A stretch of DNA of 64,000 nt from JASTVH01 sp042862465 (GTDB lineage: Bacteria > Pseudomonadota > Gammaproteobacteria > Pseudomonadales > Oleiphilaceae). The position numbers and the translations under genes are program-made. The notes beneath the pieces are model-generated. The model had not been told where the DNA came from. It worked only from the letters and a program-made list of their open reading frames with translations, and did no database searches. Shown piece after piece: positions 33,573 through 41,502 of this stretch (the stretch's first letter is position 1; each line of letters begins with the position of its first letter). The stretch is taken from contig JASTVH010000007.1 of the NCBI GenBank assembly GCA_042862465.1, forward strand, positions 271,205-335,204, in the 5' to 3' direction.

Positions 33573-33989
33573 ATGCTTGATAACAATCTGATCTGTATGT
33601 TCTGCGGTCATGCCGGCCAAACCGAAGCAGTCCCATTCGATTCCTGTAGTCGATGCGCCCGAGATGATCGCTCAGACCGGGGCGATGTCACCGCAATCAT
33701 CCACCTCAAGAACCCTGCAACCATGCAGAAGGTTTTTTCTGGTCAGCATGGCCATGAGCTGCGGGCAGCCCTGACATCATTGCTGCAGTCACAGCGTGTC
33801 AATCCCGGCGATGTGGTTGAAGTGGATATTCTTTCCACCCGCAAAGGGCTGCTCTACTCCGGCTCCCTGCTGCTGCCCGAGACCATTCCCGGCTCTTTTA
33901 GAATGCCCCCCAGGCCATCGGGCTCACACCCACTGAATGCCGACGGCAGCAGCCACCGGAGTGGGACCCGACGACATGAACACCCCTAG
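33573..33989 (+). CDS. Small protein with zinc-ribbon-like N-terminus
   Basis: 138 residues, no recognised family. The amino-terminus has two cysteine pairs, CMFCG and CSRC, spaced 17 residues apart, consistent with a zinc knuckle. The middle is alpha/beta (VTAIIHLKNPATMQKVF, PGDVVEVDILSTRKGLLYSG). The last 30 residues are Pro/Ser/His-rich and probably disordered. A GGGAG ribosome site lies before ATG 33573. It is followed 18 bp later by another small unrecognised gene. Confidence 0.6.
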   Translation: MLDNNLICMFCGHAGQTEAVPFDSCSRCARDDRSDRGDVTAIIHLKNPATMQKVFSGQHGHELRAALTSLLQSQRVNPGDVVEVDILSTRKGLLYSGSLLLPETIPGSFRMPPRPSGSHPLNADGSSHRSGTRRHEHP

Positions 33990-34007
33990 CCACCCCTGTC
34001 GACGATC

Positions 34008-34322
34008 ATGAAGCGGCCGGCCTATTCCGAATTCTTCACTCTGGCCATCCACAACGTCAGAGTGAGCCGCCACAGTCTGCATTTCTGCGGGGACGTGACC
34101 GCCACCGTGTGCATCAACGGCGCTCGGGAGCAGTTCATTGAGTTTCTGGAGACCGAAGGGCTCTGCCGCGATCAACACTCTGCGTGGAATGTGGGGCTGA
34201 ACGACGAGCTCAAGCGCCTGATTCACCAACAGCTGCCGCCAGCCATGGCTCCAACGGCGCGCCTGGAGATCGAAAACAGCGTCCGGGCCGACCTGCTGGA
34301 ACAGCTCACCTCTCTTCTCTGA
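34008..34322 (+). CDS. Hypothetical 104-residue protein
   Basis: No family recognised and no signal peptide or membrane segment. It has a short beta region (YSEFFTLAIHNVRVSRHSL, DVTATVCINGA) followed by helices (REQFIEFLETEGLCRDQHS, LNDELKRLIHQQLPP). Coding is supported by normal codon use and tight placement 18 bp after the zinc-ribbon gene and 73 bp before a crotonase gene on the same strand. No clear ribosome site was found, so the start is tentative. Confidence 0.5.
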   Translation: MKRPAYSEFFTLAIHNVRVSRHSLHFCGDVTATVCINGAREQFIEFLETEGLCRDQHSAWNVGLNDELKRLIHQQLPPAMAPTARLEIENSVRADLLEQLTSLL

Positions 34323-34395
34323 TCCACCTGCGCTTTTCTTGCCCGCATACGACTGCAATACTGGGCGCGACACCGATACCGGGAGTGACCGCACC

Positions 34396-35187
34396 ATGCA
34401 GCAAGACAGCGCCCAAAGGGTCTGCACAGAGATCGACGGCAGTATTGCCAGAATCGGCATCAACCGTCCGGAAAAGCGCAACGCTGTGGACAGGACGACT
34501 GCTGATGCACTGGCCCAGGCGTTTCGTGACTTTGAAGCGGACGATCAGCTCAAGGTGGCCATCCTGCATGGGATTGGCGATCACTTTTGCGCCGGAGCCG
34601 ACCTGGAGGCGGTGGCCAGTGGCGATCCGGAACGACGCAACCGCCTGGAGCCGGAAGGTGATGGCCCCATGGGCCCGTCCCGGATGGTACTCAGCAAGCC
34701 GGTGATCGCGGCGGTTTCAGGCTACTGCGTGGCCGGCGGGCTGGAATTGGCCCTGTGGTGTGATATGCGGGTGTGCGACCAAAGCGCGGTTTTCGGCGTT
34801 TTCTGCCGACGCTTTGGGGTTCCGCTGATTGATGGTGGCACGGTCCGCCTGCCCCGCATCGTGGGCATGGGACACGCGATGGACATGATCCTGACCGGAC
34901 GCCCGGTCGAGGCCGAAGAGGCCCTGCGAATCGGCCTCAGCAATCGCTGCGTGGGCAACGGCGAGCTGATGTCGGCGGCCACGGCCCTGGCCCGGCAGAT
35001 TGCCGAATTCCCGCAAACCTGCCTGCGCAATGACCGCCAAAGCGCCTACCTGCAGTGGTCCCTGCCCGAATCCCAGGCGCTGGCCGAGGAGTTCCGGCTG
35101 GGCATGGAGACGCTGCGGTCCGGCGAGACCGAGCACGGTGCCTCACGGTTTACCCGGGGCACCGGTCGGCACGGTCAGTTCGAGTAA
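34396..35187 (+). CDS. Enoyl-CoA hydratase/isomerase (crotonase) family protein
   Basis: 263 residues. The crotonase fold has IGINRPEKRNAVDRTTADAL, the first oxyanion segment HFCAGADLEAV, and the second VAGGLELALWCDMRVCDQSAVFGV. At the catalytic positions the usual E of PExxxG is replaced (RRFGVPLIDGGTVRLPRI), with an aspartate in LIDGG. It may therefore be a crotonase-like enzyme of other specificity rather than a standard hydratase. It shares no operon with the valine genes. ATG 34396 is the family-like start. Confidence 0.88.
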   Translation: MQQDSAQRVCTEIDGSIARIGINRPEKRNAVDRTTADALAQAFRDFEADDQLKVAILHGIGDHFCAGADLEAVASGDPERRNRLEPEGDGPMGPSRMVLSKPVIAAVSGYCVAGGLELALWCDMRVCDQSAVFGVFCRRFGVPLIDGGTVRLPRIVGMGHAMDMILTGRPVEAEEALRIGLSNRCVGNGELMSAATALARQIAEFPQTCLRNDRQSAYLQWSLPESQALAEEFRLGMETLRSGETEHGASRFTRGTGRHGQFE

Positions 35188-35211
35188 GCCCGTCGGGGCG
35201 GCGGGGCTAGC

Positions 35212-35709
35212 CTAACCGACCCGCCGGTATTCCGTCTTGTGGCACTTCGGGCAAGGAGGAATACGACCGGCGCCATGGAAATGAATCTCCTCCTCGCAAC
35301 TACGACAGCGGAGGATACCCGGCGCCGCCATCTCTCCGGTATGGTAAACCCCGGTACTGTTGGCCCAACTCGACAACCGCTCCAGCAACCCCTGGCCGCC
35401 CTCGGCGATCTGCGCCGTGAGGTCGAGGAATCCGGCGGATACGCGAGAGGCACTGGAATGCTCCTTCACCCACGTGCTCCAGCGGGTGAAATCCTTACCG
35501 GTCTCTTCCAGGTCGCGCGTCAGGTATTCCTTGAACTGATGGCTTTCTTCCTGGGTCAACTCGCCCGCCTTTTCGAAGTAGTCGCGTGCCTTTTCCAGCG
35601 CTTCATCCAGCGACTGGACGGTCTTTTCCCGGGATTCCGAGAAGAAGGTTCGCGTCTTTTCTGCAAAGCGTTCGTAGGTTTCGTTCCATTTTTTGTCGTT
35701 CTCTGCCAT
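35212..35709 (-). CDS. Zinc-ribbon-containing protein (DUF1451 type)
   Basis: 165 residues. A long charged helical region (WNETYERFAEKTRTFFSES, RDYFEKAGELTQEESHQFK, TRDLEETGKDFTRWSTWV) ends in a C-terminal zinc ribbon with C-x2-C pairs RCRSCEE and PCPKCHKTEY. This matches the DUF1451/YbeL-like family, of unknown function. It is monocistronic and convergent with the crotonase gene (24 bp apart). Confidence 0.85.
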   Translation of the reverse strand: MAENDKKWNETYERFAEKTRTFFSESREKTVQSLDEALEKARDYFEKAGELTQEESHQFKEYLTRDLEETGKDFTRWSTWVKEHSSASRVSAGFLDLTAQIAEGGQGLLERLSSWANSTGVYHTGEMAAPGILRCRSCEEEIHFHGAGRIPPCPKCHKTEYRRVG

Positions 35710-35848
35710 GACACAACGCTCCCTTGCGAGTGATTCATTATCGGCCTGTTACCGATGGTTTGTTTTTAGCTCGACTCCCGTTTGCAGACCTTGAGCAGGG
35801 TCAAGAATCTCACAAAGAAGTCTCTCATCTACCTGCCATTGGGTCGAT

Positions 35849-36484
35849 TCAGCGACTTTCCAACCCCAGTTTCACCCCCAGCAGCGCCAGCACGGCGCCC
35901 GTGGAACCCTCGATCACACGTTGCACCCGGGCCTGCATCAGCCAGAGCGCCGCACGCCCTACCAGCCAGGCCACCAGACACTGCCAGACCATGGCCAGCA
36001 GAAAATGCACCGACGCCAGCACCAGCGACTGGGCCAGAGGCGACCCCTGGGGATCAATGAACTGGGGCAGGAAGAGCATGTAGAAGACCACCGTCTTGGG
36101 ATTGAGCACGTTGGACATCACCCCCTCGCGGAACGAACGCCAGGGCCGGTAATCGCCGGCACTACCGCCGGCGGCCAGCTGCCACTGGGAATGGCTGCGG
36201 CGAACCCGCCACAGGCTGCTGAGTCCCAGCAACACAAGGTAGATCGCACCTATCATCTTGAGCGCGGTATAGGCCCAGGCGCTGTTGACCAGCAACACCG
36301 AAAGCCCCAGGGCCGATACCGTGGCGTGCACAAAAAGCCCGGTACAGATGCCCAGACTCGTCACGCAGCCGTCCAGCCAGCCGCCACGTACCGTGCTGCG
36401 CACCACCAGCAGCGTATCCACACCCGGGGTCAGTGTCAGCACGGTGATCGCCAACAGGAACATCCACCAGTCGGGAAAGGCCAT
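35849..36484 (-). CDS. LysE-family amino-acid exporter
   Basis: 211 residues, about six membrane helices. The family start FLLAITVLTLTPGVDTLLVV and the internal MSNVLNPKTVVFYMLFLPQF are diagnostic of LysE/RhtB exporters, which expel amino acids or homoserine lactones. The start at 36484 follows a GAGGGGGAT site. The open frame continues 41 codons upstream into the neighbouring repeat, which is not LysE-like. Substrate unknown. Confidence 0.93.
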   Translation of the reverse strand: MAFPDWWMFLLAITVLTLTPGVDTLLVVRSTVRGGWLDGCVTSLGICTGLFVHATVSALGLSVLLVNSAWAYTALKMIGAIYLVLLGLSSLWRVRRSHSQWQLAAGGSAGDYRPWRSFREGVMSNVLNPKTVVFYMLFLPQFIDPQGSPLAQSLVLASVHFLLAMVWQCLVAWLVGRAALWLMQARVQRVIEGSTGAVLALLGVKLGLESR

Positions 36485-36555
36485 CAGATCCCCCTCGCGT
36501 CTCGTCGGGCGACCGGCAGGTCTCATGCTGCCGATACAACCCCATGCATTCTTAG

Positions 36556-36821
36556 GGAACCGCTGATTAAATCCTAGTTGCCTTCTGGCGCACAGAGCGA
36601 TTCGCAATCAAGGCGCGGCCTCGCAGGAATACCGAGGGTCTTTCAAGAGGGCGCAACGCGGAGTGCGGATCGCTCTGTGCGCCCCTTCGGGCAAGGCCTG
36701 AGAAGCGTATTGGCCACGTTGCGCCTCTTGGCAAGGGCTGCGGCCATTCCCGGCGAGCCGCGTCTTGCCAATACGCTTCTCAGGCCTTGCAGAAGGCAAC
36801 TAGGATTTAATCAGCGGTTCC
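36556..36821. mobile_element. 266-bp miniature inverted-repeat element, family A copy 2
   Basis: The same family as 4942-5207, in opposite orientation and identical in length. The 32-bp terminal inverted repeats begin GGAACCGCTGATTAAATCC, and the flanking direct repeat is TTAG (36552-36555 and 36822-36825). The two internal hairpin modules are conserved, with scattered point differences, so the copies are diverged but structurally intact. It sits between the LysE gene and the start of the next gene, which begins 59 bp after it. The rest of this gap holds only promoter-sized sequence. Confidence 0.92.
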
Positions 36822-36880
36822 TTAGGTATAACTGTATCTCACAGGGCCCGATCACCACCATCACCAGCGGAGGCCCGCCG

Positions 36881-37549
36881 ATGGAGCGTCTTCTTGCCTG
36901 GCTCAACTTCTGGGTGCCGTTTGTCGCCGTCAACGGCGCCCTGATCATGGCTACATCGCAAGGGCATCTGGCTCCTTGCTTGCCGTATCTGGACGGCTGC
37001 TTCTCGATCAGCCGCGCGGCCCGCTCCGGCGATGCCATTTTCCTGTTTCGCGGTTTCATGATGCCGCTGTCAATGCTGATGGTCCTGTACTGGATCGTGC
37101 ACCGGCGATGGCTCATCGAACTGGCCGGCGGGCGCTGGCTGCGCCACGACGTTATCTTGATCCTGGCCGTGATCGCCGCCCTGGCCCTGGTGGTCTATGC
37201 CGATTTCCTGGGAACCGACGGGCAGGTCTACCGTTTTATGCGCCGTTACGGTGTCACTTTCTACTTTGCCTTCTCCCTGCTGGCACAGCTGATCGCCCTG
37301 CAGTGCGTCACTCAGTGCCGGCAACGTCTCGATCGCCGCCAACAATGCTGGCTGCGGCTGCAACAGCTGATCATCGTCTGGCAGTGGTCCCTGGGGCTGA
37401 TCTCACTGGGGGTTTCGCTGTTCGCCGGCAACGAACTCAAGAACTGGGCTGAGGATGCCGTGGAATGGCATTTCGCGCTGGCGATGGTGGCCTTCTACGG
37501 GGTGCAGGCCCTGATCTGGCACAAATGGCCAGCAACCCGCGATGAATAA
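36881..37549 (+). CDS. Six-helix membrane protein (Frag1/DRAM-like)
   Basis: 222 residues with about six transmembrane helices. Between TM1 and TM2 is a conserved-looking CLPYLDGCFSISRAARSG segment (two cysteines, then SISRA). The helices alternate with basic cytoplasmic loops (QCRQRLDRRQQCWL). This pattern recalls the Frag1/DRAM/Sfk1 group, but the match is from memory and not decisive. The start at 36881 has an AGCGGAGG site and is chosen because the open frame upstream lies in the miniature element. Confidence 0.65.
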   Translation: MERLLAWLNFWVPFVAVNGALIMATSQGHLAPCLPYLDGCFSISRAARSGDAIFLFRGFMMPLSMLMVLYWIVHRRWLIELAGGRWLRHDVILILAVIAALALVVYADFLGTDGQVYRFMRRYGVTFYFAFSLLAQLIALQCVTQCRQRLDRRQQCWLRLQQLIIVWQWSLGLISLGVSLFAGNELKNWAEDAVEWHFALAMVAFYGVQALIWHKWPATRDE

Positions 37550-37607
37550 ACTCCCAATGCCTGGTGATTTCGTAATAGAATACCCACAAAATAATAATTG
37601 TTATTAG

Positions 37608-38564
37608 GTGGACCGAGCAGGACCCGATGTGGACGCTTCCCTGAATACCTATGCCGAGTTTCTGGATACCATTCCGGATGCCGCCCTTCTTGTCGACACC
37701 ACCGGGCGTATACAGTTTGCCAACCAGTACCTTAGTGAGCTGTTTCTGCGATCGCCGGACTCTCTCATCCAGCAGCCGGTGGAAGTGCTGATCCCTTCCG
37801 CGCATCGCGCCAAACACCCTGAATACGTACGCGACTACTGGTCCCATCCAACCCGCCGCCCCATGGGCTCGGGCATGAACCTGAATGCCGAACGGGCCGA
37901 TGGCAAAACCTTCCCGGTGGACATCATGCTCAGCCCGGTCGAGCTGGAGGGAAAGGCCTATGTGCTGTGCGTGGTGCGCGATCTGACCCGCCAGAAATTG
38001 CAGGAATCGCAACTGCGCAATGCCCTGGAACGGGAGAAACAGCTGGCCCTCACCGATCCCCTGACCGGCGCAGCCAACATTCGCCGCCTGCGACTGGCAC
38101 TGGAGCAGGAGATCGAACGCTGCCAGCGCTACGGCCACCCCTTCGCCCTGGCCTATATCGATCTCGACCACTTCAAGGCACTCAACGACCGCTTCGGCCA
38201 TAGCGAGGGGGACCGGGTGCTGCAGCGCATCACCGAGGTGGCGCAGGCGCGCCTGCGGGCCAGTGACATTGTCGCGCGACTGGGCGGCGATGAATTTGCC
38301 GTATTGCTGCCGGAAACCGCCCACGAAGACGTCCAGGCGGTTTTCAGCAGCCTGATGGCACTGCTCAATGCCGCCATGAGCGAAGGCCACTGGCCGGTTA
38401 CCTTCTCCTGCGGTGTGGTCTCGTTCGACAGTGCACCGCCCTCCTCGGATCAGGCCCTGAAGGTGGCGGACCAGCTGATGTACGAAACCAAGGCCAGCGG
38501 CCGTAATGCCTGCCGATTCAGCACCTACCGGAACTCGGCGACCACCGAGTGCTCCGAGTCCTGA
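37608..38564 (+). CDS. PAS-GGDEF diguanylate cyclase
   Basis: 318 residues. The amino-terminal PAS domain (about 15-130; IPDAALLVDTTGRIQFANQY, VDIMLSPVELEGKAYVLCV) is joined by a short coiled coil (QESQLRNALEREKQL) to a GGDEF domain with intact RLGGDEFAVLLPE (about 223-235). The inhibitory-site region (QRYGHPFALAYIDLDHFK) lacks an obvious RxxD I-site just before the GGDEF motif. It should make cyclic-di-GMP in response to a cytoplasmic signal. The start is a GTG at 37608; GTG 37629, with a weak GCAGGA site, is an alternative. Confidence 0.92.
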   Translation: MDRAGPDVDASLNTYAEFLDTIPDAALLVDTTGRIQFANQYLSELFLRSPDSLIQQPVEVLIPSAHRAKHPEYVRDYWSHPTRRPMGSGMNLNAERADGKTFPVDIMLSPVELEGKAYVLCVVRDLTRQKLQESQLRNALEREKQLALTDPLTGAANIRRLRLALEQEIERCQRYGHPFALAYIDLDHFKALNDRFGHSEGDRVLQRITEVAQARLRASDIVARLGGDEFAVLLPETAHEDVQAVFSSLMALLNAAMSEGHWPVTFSCGVVSFDSAPPSSDQALKVADQLMYETKASGRNACRFSTYRNSATTECSES

Positions 38565-38575
38565 GGCCCTGACGT

Positions 38576-38941
38576 TCAATCACCCCAGCCAAGGAAAGGC
38601 ACCAGACTGAGATAGATGACGGCCGCGATGGCCAGGCAAACCCCCAGCACCGCCACGGGACGGGCCCGCAGGCGCTGCCAGAAGCCCATCACCTCGCCGC
38701 TCCGGCTGCGCTGCTCGTAGTCGGCCCGGCTGCGCTGCAACCGCTGGGCCTGATAGTCCTCAAGCAGGGTCCGCGCCCGCTCCGCCATCGCCCGATCCCG
38801 GGTCCAGATCCCGCCCATGCTGACACCCCACCGACTGGGCGGCGTCTCGTAGTAATCGATACCTTCTTCCTCCAGCAATTCGCGCACTTCGATGATTTCA
38901 TCGTCGGGCACATGGCGGAAGTTCAACAGCAGATGGGGCAT
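38576..38941 (-). CDS. DUF6164-family small membrane protein
   Basis: 121 residues. The amino-terminal domain HLLLNFRHVPDDEIIEVRELLEEEGID is ferredoxin/GlnB-like in pattern, followed by a Trp-rich segment (WGVSMGGIWTRDRAMA), a charged helix (RLQRSRADYEQRSRSGE) and a C-terminal membrane helix (VAVLGVCLAIAAVIYLSLV). The family is DUF6164, of unknown function. It is convergent with the diguanylate cyclase and divergent from yheU. Confidence 0.8.
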   Translation of the reverse strand: MPHLLLNFRHVPDDEIIEVRELLEEEGIDYYETPPSRWGVSMGGIWTRDRAMAERARTLLEDYQAQRLQRSRADYEQRSRSGEVMGFWQRLRARPVAVLGVCLAIAAVIYLSLVPFLGWGD

Positions 38942-38998
38942 GCGGGGTCTCTCACGTTATAATGGCGGCCACAGTTCATGAGGCATTAAGGTGAAGCG

Positions 38999-39226
38999 AT
39001 GATTATCCCGATTGAAATGATGTCCCGGGAAGCCCTGGAAGGGTTGGTGGAAGAGTATTGTACCCGCGAGCATGGGTGTAACGACACCGAGGAGCCGTTC
39101 AAGGAACGCAAGGAAAAACTTCTGAAGCAGCTGGAAAGCGGCGAGGTGGTAATTCTGTCGACGCCCAACAACCCCAATCAGGTGGCGACGTTGGTGAGTC
39201 GGGAGGAGTTGGAGAATCAGGGCTAG
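38999..39226 (+). CDS. yheU: YheU-family protein
   Basis: 75 residues, the length of the UPF0270/YheU family. IIPIEMMSREALEGLVEEYC, a negatively charged middle (NDTEEPFKERKEKLLKQLE) and SGEVVILSTPNNPNQVATLV match the family. Function unknown. Its TAG stop codon lies within the CTAG target duplication of the adjacent miniature element, so the last codons and the downstream region may have been changed by the insertion. Confidence 0.88.
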   Translation: MIIPIEMMSREALEGLVEEYCTREHGCNDTEEPFKERKEKLLKQLESGEVVILSTPNNPNQVATLVSREELENQG

Positions 39227-39487
39227 TGTCCCGTCTGGTTAATTCGCTGACTTACTGCGTGACGCTGAGGCTCCTGGCCAAGGCGCCAGTCCGCAGGTGT
39301 GGTGGCTCCACATCAAGGGCTGGCAACACCGGCCAGGAGCCTCAGCGTCTCGCCCTTCGGGAGCCGCTGAGAGCCTCGATAGCCGCGTTGCGCCGGCTCG
39401 ATTTGGAGCCACCAAACCTTCGCCAGCGCGCCTTGCTCTCGAGGCTCTCAGTGGCTCAGTAAGTCAGCGAATTAACCAGACGGGACA
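39227..39487. mobile_element. 261-bp miniature inverted-repeat element, family B
   Basis: Terminal inverted repeats of about 32 bp begin TGTCCCGTCTGGTTAATTCG, and the flanking direct repeat is CTAG (39223-39226 and 39488-39491). Two internal hairpins are closed by ACGCTGAGGCTCCTGG / CCAGGAGCCTCAGCGT and by GCTGAGAGCCTCGA / TCGAGGCTCTCAG. The sequence is unrelated to family A, but size, double-hairpin plan and YTAR-type 4-bp duplication are the same. It carries no open frame worth considering as a gene. Confidence 0.9.
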
Positions 39488-39552
39488 CTAGGCTGTGGTC
39501 TTTCGGCTTGAGGCCAAGTAGTCACACTGCAAATTGCCAAGGCTGATTGTCC

Positions 39553-39603
39553 ATCCCCTCTCCCCACCGCGGGAGAGGGTGAGGGGGAGGCGCCAAGAGG
39601 CGC
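39553..39603. repeat. REP-like palindrome, single unit
   Basis: CCCCTCTCCC-accg-CGGGAGAGGG followed by TGAGGGGGAGGCGCCAAGAGGCGCC. The same module, usually as an inverted pair, occurs at 44919, 46117, 47413 and 49569. Here only one half is present. It lies between the family B element and the 3' end of betA, and may stabilise the betA transcript end. Confidence 0.8.
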
Positions 39604-39619
39604 CCGGAAAAACCGCCCC

Positions 39620-41317
39620 TCAACCCAGCTTTCTCGCAGGCTCCCCTTCCCGCTGCGTGGTCTCCCAATTCCTGGCAAAAAACACATCCGCCTGAGACCG
39701 CGCCAGCGGCTCCTTCCCAAGGATATGATCAGCGCCCTTCTCACCAATCATGATGGTGGGGGCGTTGATATTGCCGTTGGTCAGCGTGGGCATGATGGAC
39801 GAGTCCACCACCCGCAGCCCTTCCACCCCATGCACCCGGCACTGCGGATCCACCACCGCCATGGCATCGGTGCCCATGCGGCAGCTGCCGGCCGGGTGGT
39901 AGGCGGTTTCCGCGGTTTCGGCGACCCAGCTGTCGATCTCGTCATCGGTCTGGACGTCCTTGCCCGGCGATAGCTCCTCGCCACGATAGGGATCGAAAGC
40001 CGGCTGGGCGAAGATTTCCCGAGTCAGACGCAGGCCGTTACGGTAAGCCTGCCTGTCGCTTTCTTCACTGAGGTAATTGAATACGATCTCCGGCTGCTGC
40101 TCGGGATCCGCGCTCTTGAGGCGCACATGGCCGCGGCTGGCCGGTTTGTTGTGGCCCAGATGCACCTGGAAGCCGTGGCCCTCGGCGGCACTGGAACCGT
40201 CGTAGGCTATCGCCCCGGCCAGGAAGTGATACTGGATATCCGGATACTTGAGCCCGGCCCGGCTGCGGATGTAGCCGTTGGACTCGAAATGGTTGGTGGC
40301 GCCCAGGCCACGCTTAAAGAAAAACCACTCGGCGCCGATCCACAGCTTCGCCAGCGGATTGAGCCAGCCATTGAGGGTAATTTTCTGCGTGCACTGCTGC
40401 TGCACCCAGACTTCCAGATGGTCCTGCAGATTCTGGCCGACACCGGGCAGATCGTGGACTACTTCGATGCCGTGGCGTTTGAGCTCTTCCGCCGGGCCAA
40501 TCCCCGAGAGCATCAGCAGCTTGGGGGAGTTGAAGGCGCTGGCCGAGAGAATCACTTCCTTGCGCGCCCGCACCCGGAAGGTCTGCCCCTTCTGGCGGTA
40601 TTCCACGCCAATCGCACGCTTGCCCTCCATGATCACCCGGGTGGTCAGGGCGTGCATTTCCAGCTGCAGATTCGGCCGGCTCAGGGCCGGCTTGAGATAC
40701 GCCAGTGCGGTGGAGCAGCGCACCCCGTCGCGCACCGTCATATCCATGCGACAGAAGCCTTCCTGGCGATAGCCGTTATAGTCCCGGCTTTCGCCGTAAC
40801 CCGCCTGTTTACCCGCCTCAATAAAGGCGCGGTAAAGCGGATTGCGCATGTTGTTGCCGTTGCAGGTGGTCAGCGGCCCCTCGCTGCCGCGATAGTCATC
40901 GGCCCCGTAGACACAGTCTTCCAGCCGCCGGAAATAGGGCAGGACATCGCGATAGCCCCAACCCTCGGCACCATGCTCTTCCCACTCGTCAAAGTCGCCG
41001 GCGCAGCCGCGCACATAGGCCATGCCATTGATGGAGGAAGAGCCGCCAATCACCTTGCCCCGGGCCTGGTGAATGCTGCGGCCCTTGAGCCCCGGTTCGG
41101 CCTCGGAGTGCATGCCCCAGTCGAAGCGCTTCGTGTTCAGGGGAATGGATAGTGCCGTCGGCATCTGTATAAACACCGAGTTGTCCTTGCCGCCAAATTC
41201 CAGCACCAGCACCTGATGCTGCCCGTCAGCCGACAGGCGGTTCGCCAGAACGGAGCCCGCCGATCCAGAGCCGACGACGACATAATCGAATTCCCGATCG
41301 AATTGCGGTTGCTTCAT
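39620..41317 (-). CDS. betA: Choline dehydrogenase (GMC oxidoreductase)
   Basis: 565 residues, a membrane-associated FAD enzyme that oxidises choline to betaine aldehyde. The amino-terminal FAD motif is YVVVGSGSAGSVLANRL. GMC signatures are GKVIGGSSSINGMAYVRG and the second signature ILSASAFNSPKLLMLSGIG. The catalytic His is in AYHPAGSCRMG, and the final NGNINAPTIMIGEKGADHI is typical. BetA-specific stretches such as YHFLAGAIAYDG are present. The start at 41317 gives the family length. It is separated from betIB and choXWV by about 6.4 kb but carries a matching operator-like dyad upstream. Confidence 0.95.
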   Translation of the reverse strand: MKQPQFDREFDYVVVGSGSAGSVLANRLSADGQHQVLVLEFGGKDNSVFIQMPTALSIPLNTKRFDWGMHSEAEPGLKGRSIHQARGKVIGGSSSINGMAYVRGCAGDFDEWEEHGAEGWGYRDVLPYFRRLEDCVYGADDYRGSEGPLTTCNGNNMRNPLYRAFIEAGKQAGYGESRDYNGYRQEGFCRMDMTVRDGVRCSTALAYLKPALSRPNLQLEMHALTTRVIMEGKRAIGVEYRQKGQTFRVRARKEVILSASAFNSPKLLMLSGIGPAEELKRHGIEVVHDLPGVGQNLQDHLEVWVQQQCTQKITLNGWLNPLAKLWIGAEWFFFKRGLGATNHFESNGYIRSRAGLKYPDIQYHFLAGAIAYDGSSAAEGHGFQVHLGHNKPASRGHVRLKSADPEQQPEIVFNYLSEESDRQAYRNGLRLTREIFAQPAFDPYRGEELSPGKDVQTDDEIDSWVAETAETAYHPAGSCRMGTDAMAVVDPQCRVHGVEGLRVVDSSIMPTLTNGNINAPTIMIGEKGADHILGKEPLARSQADVFFARNWETTQREGEPARKLG

Positions 41318-41458
41318 GGGCTGCCCTCCAACTTCACGGCGACAATGGCCAGGCACAGGACTGGCCGTCAAGCACCTGAATTGCTTTATTTTATCGGGCG
41401 CCGATCAACCATTGAATGCCCGATAACCTCAATCACAAGTGCCCTAGTCTACCCTAAA

Positions 41459-41474
41459 TTGAACGACCGTTCAG
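41459..41474. promoter_or_regulatory. BetI-like operator upstream of betA
   Basis: TTGAACGACCGTTCAG has the form TTGAA-N6-TTCAG; its core TGAACG-AC-CGTTCA is a perfect dyad. It matches the half-sites and 6-bp spacing of the dyad before betI (33234-33249). It lies 142 bp upstream of the betA start and just past the end of the AraC-type gene. Confidence 0.6.
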
Positions 41475-41502
41475 TAGCGGGAATCACCAACAGCGCAAAC
41501 CG

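Noticed and set aside
36578..36880. N-terminal extension of the six-helix membrane protein
   Set aside because: The extension lies within the miniature element and its hairpins; the downstream ATG has a good ribosome site.
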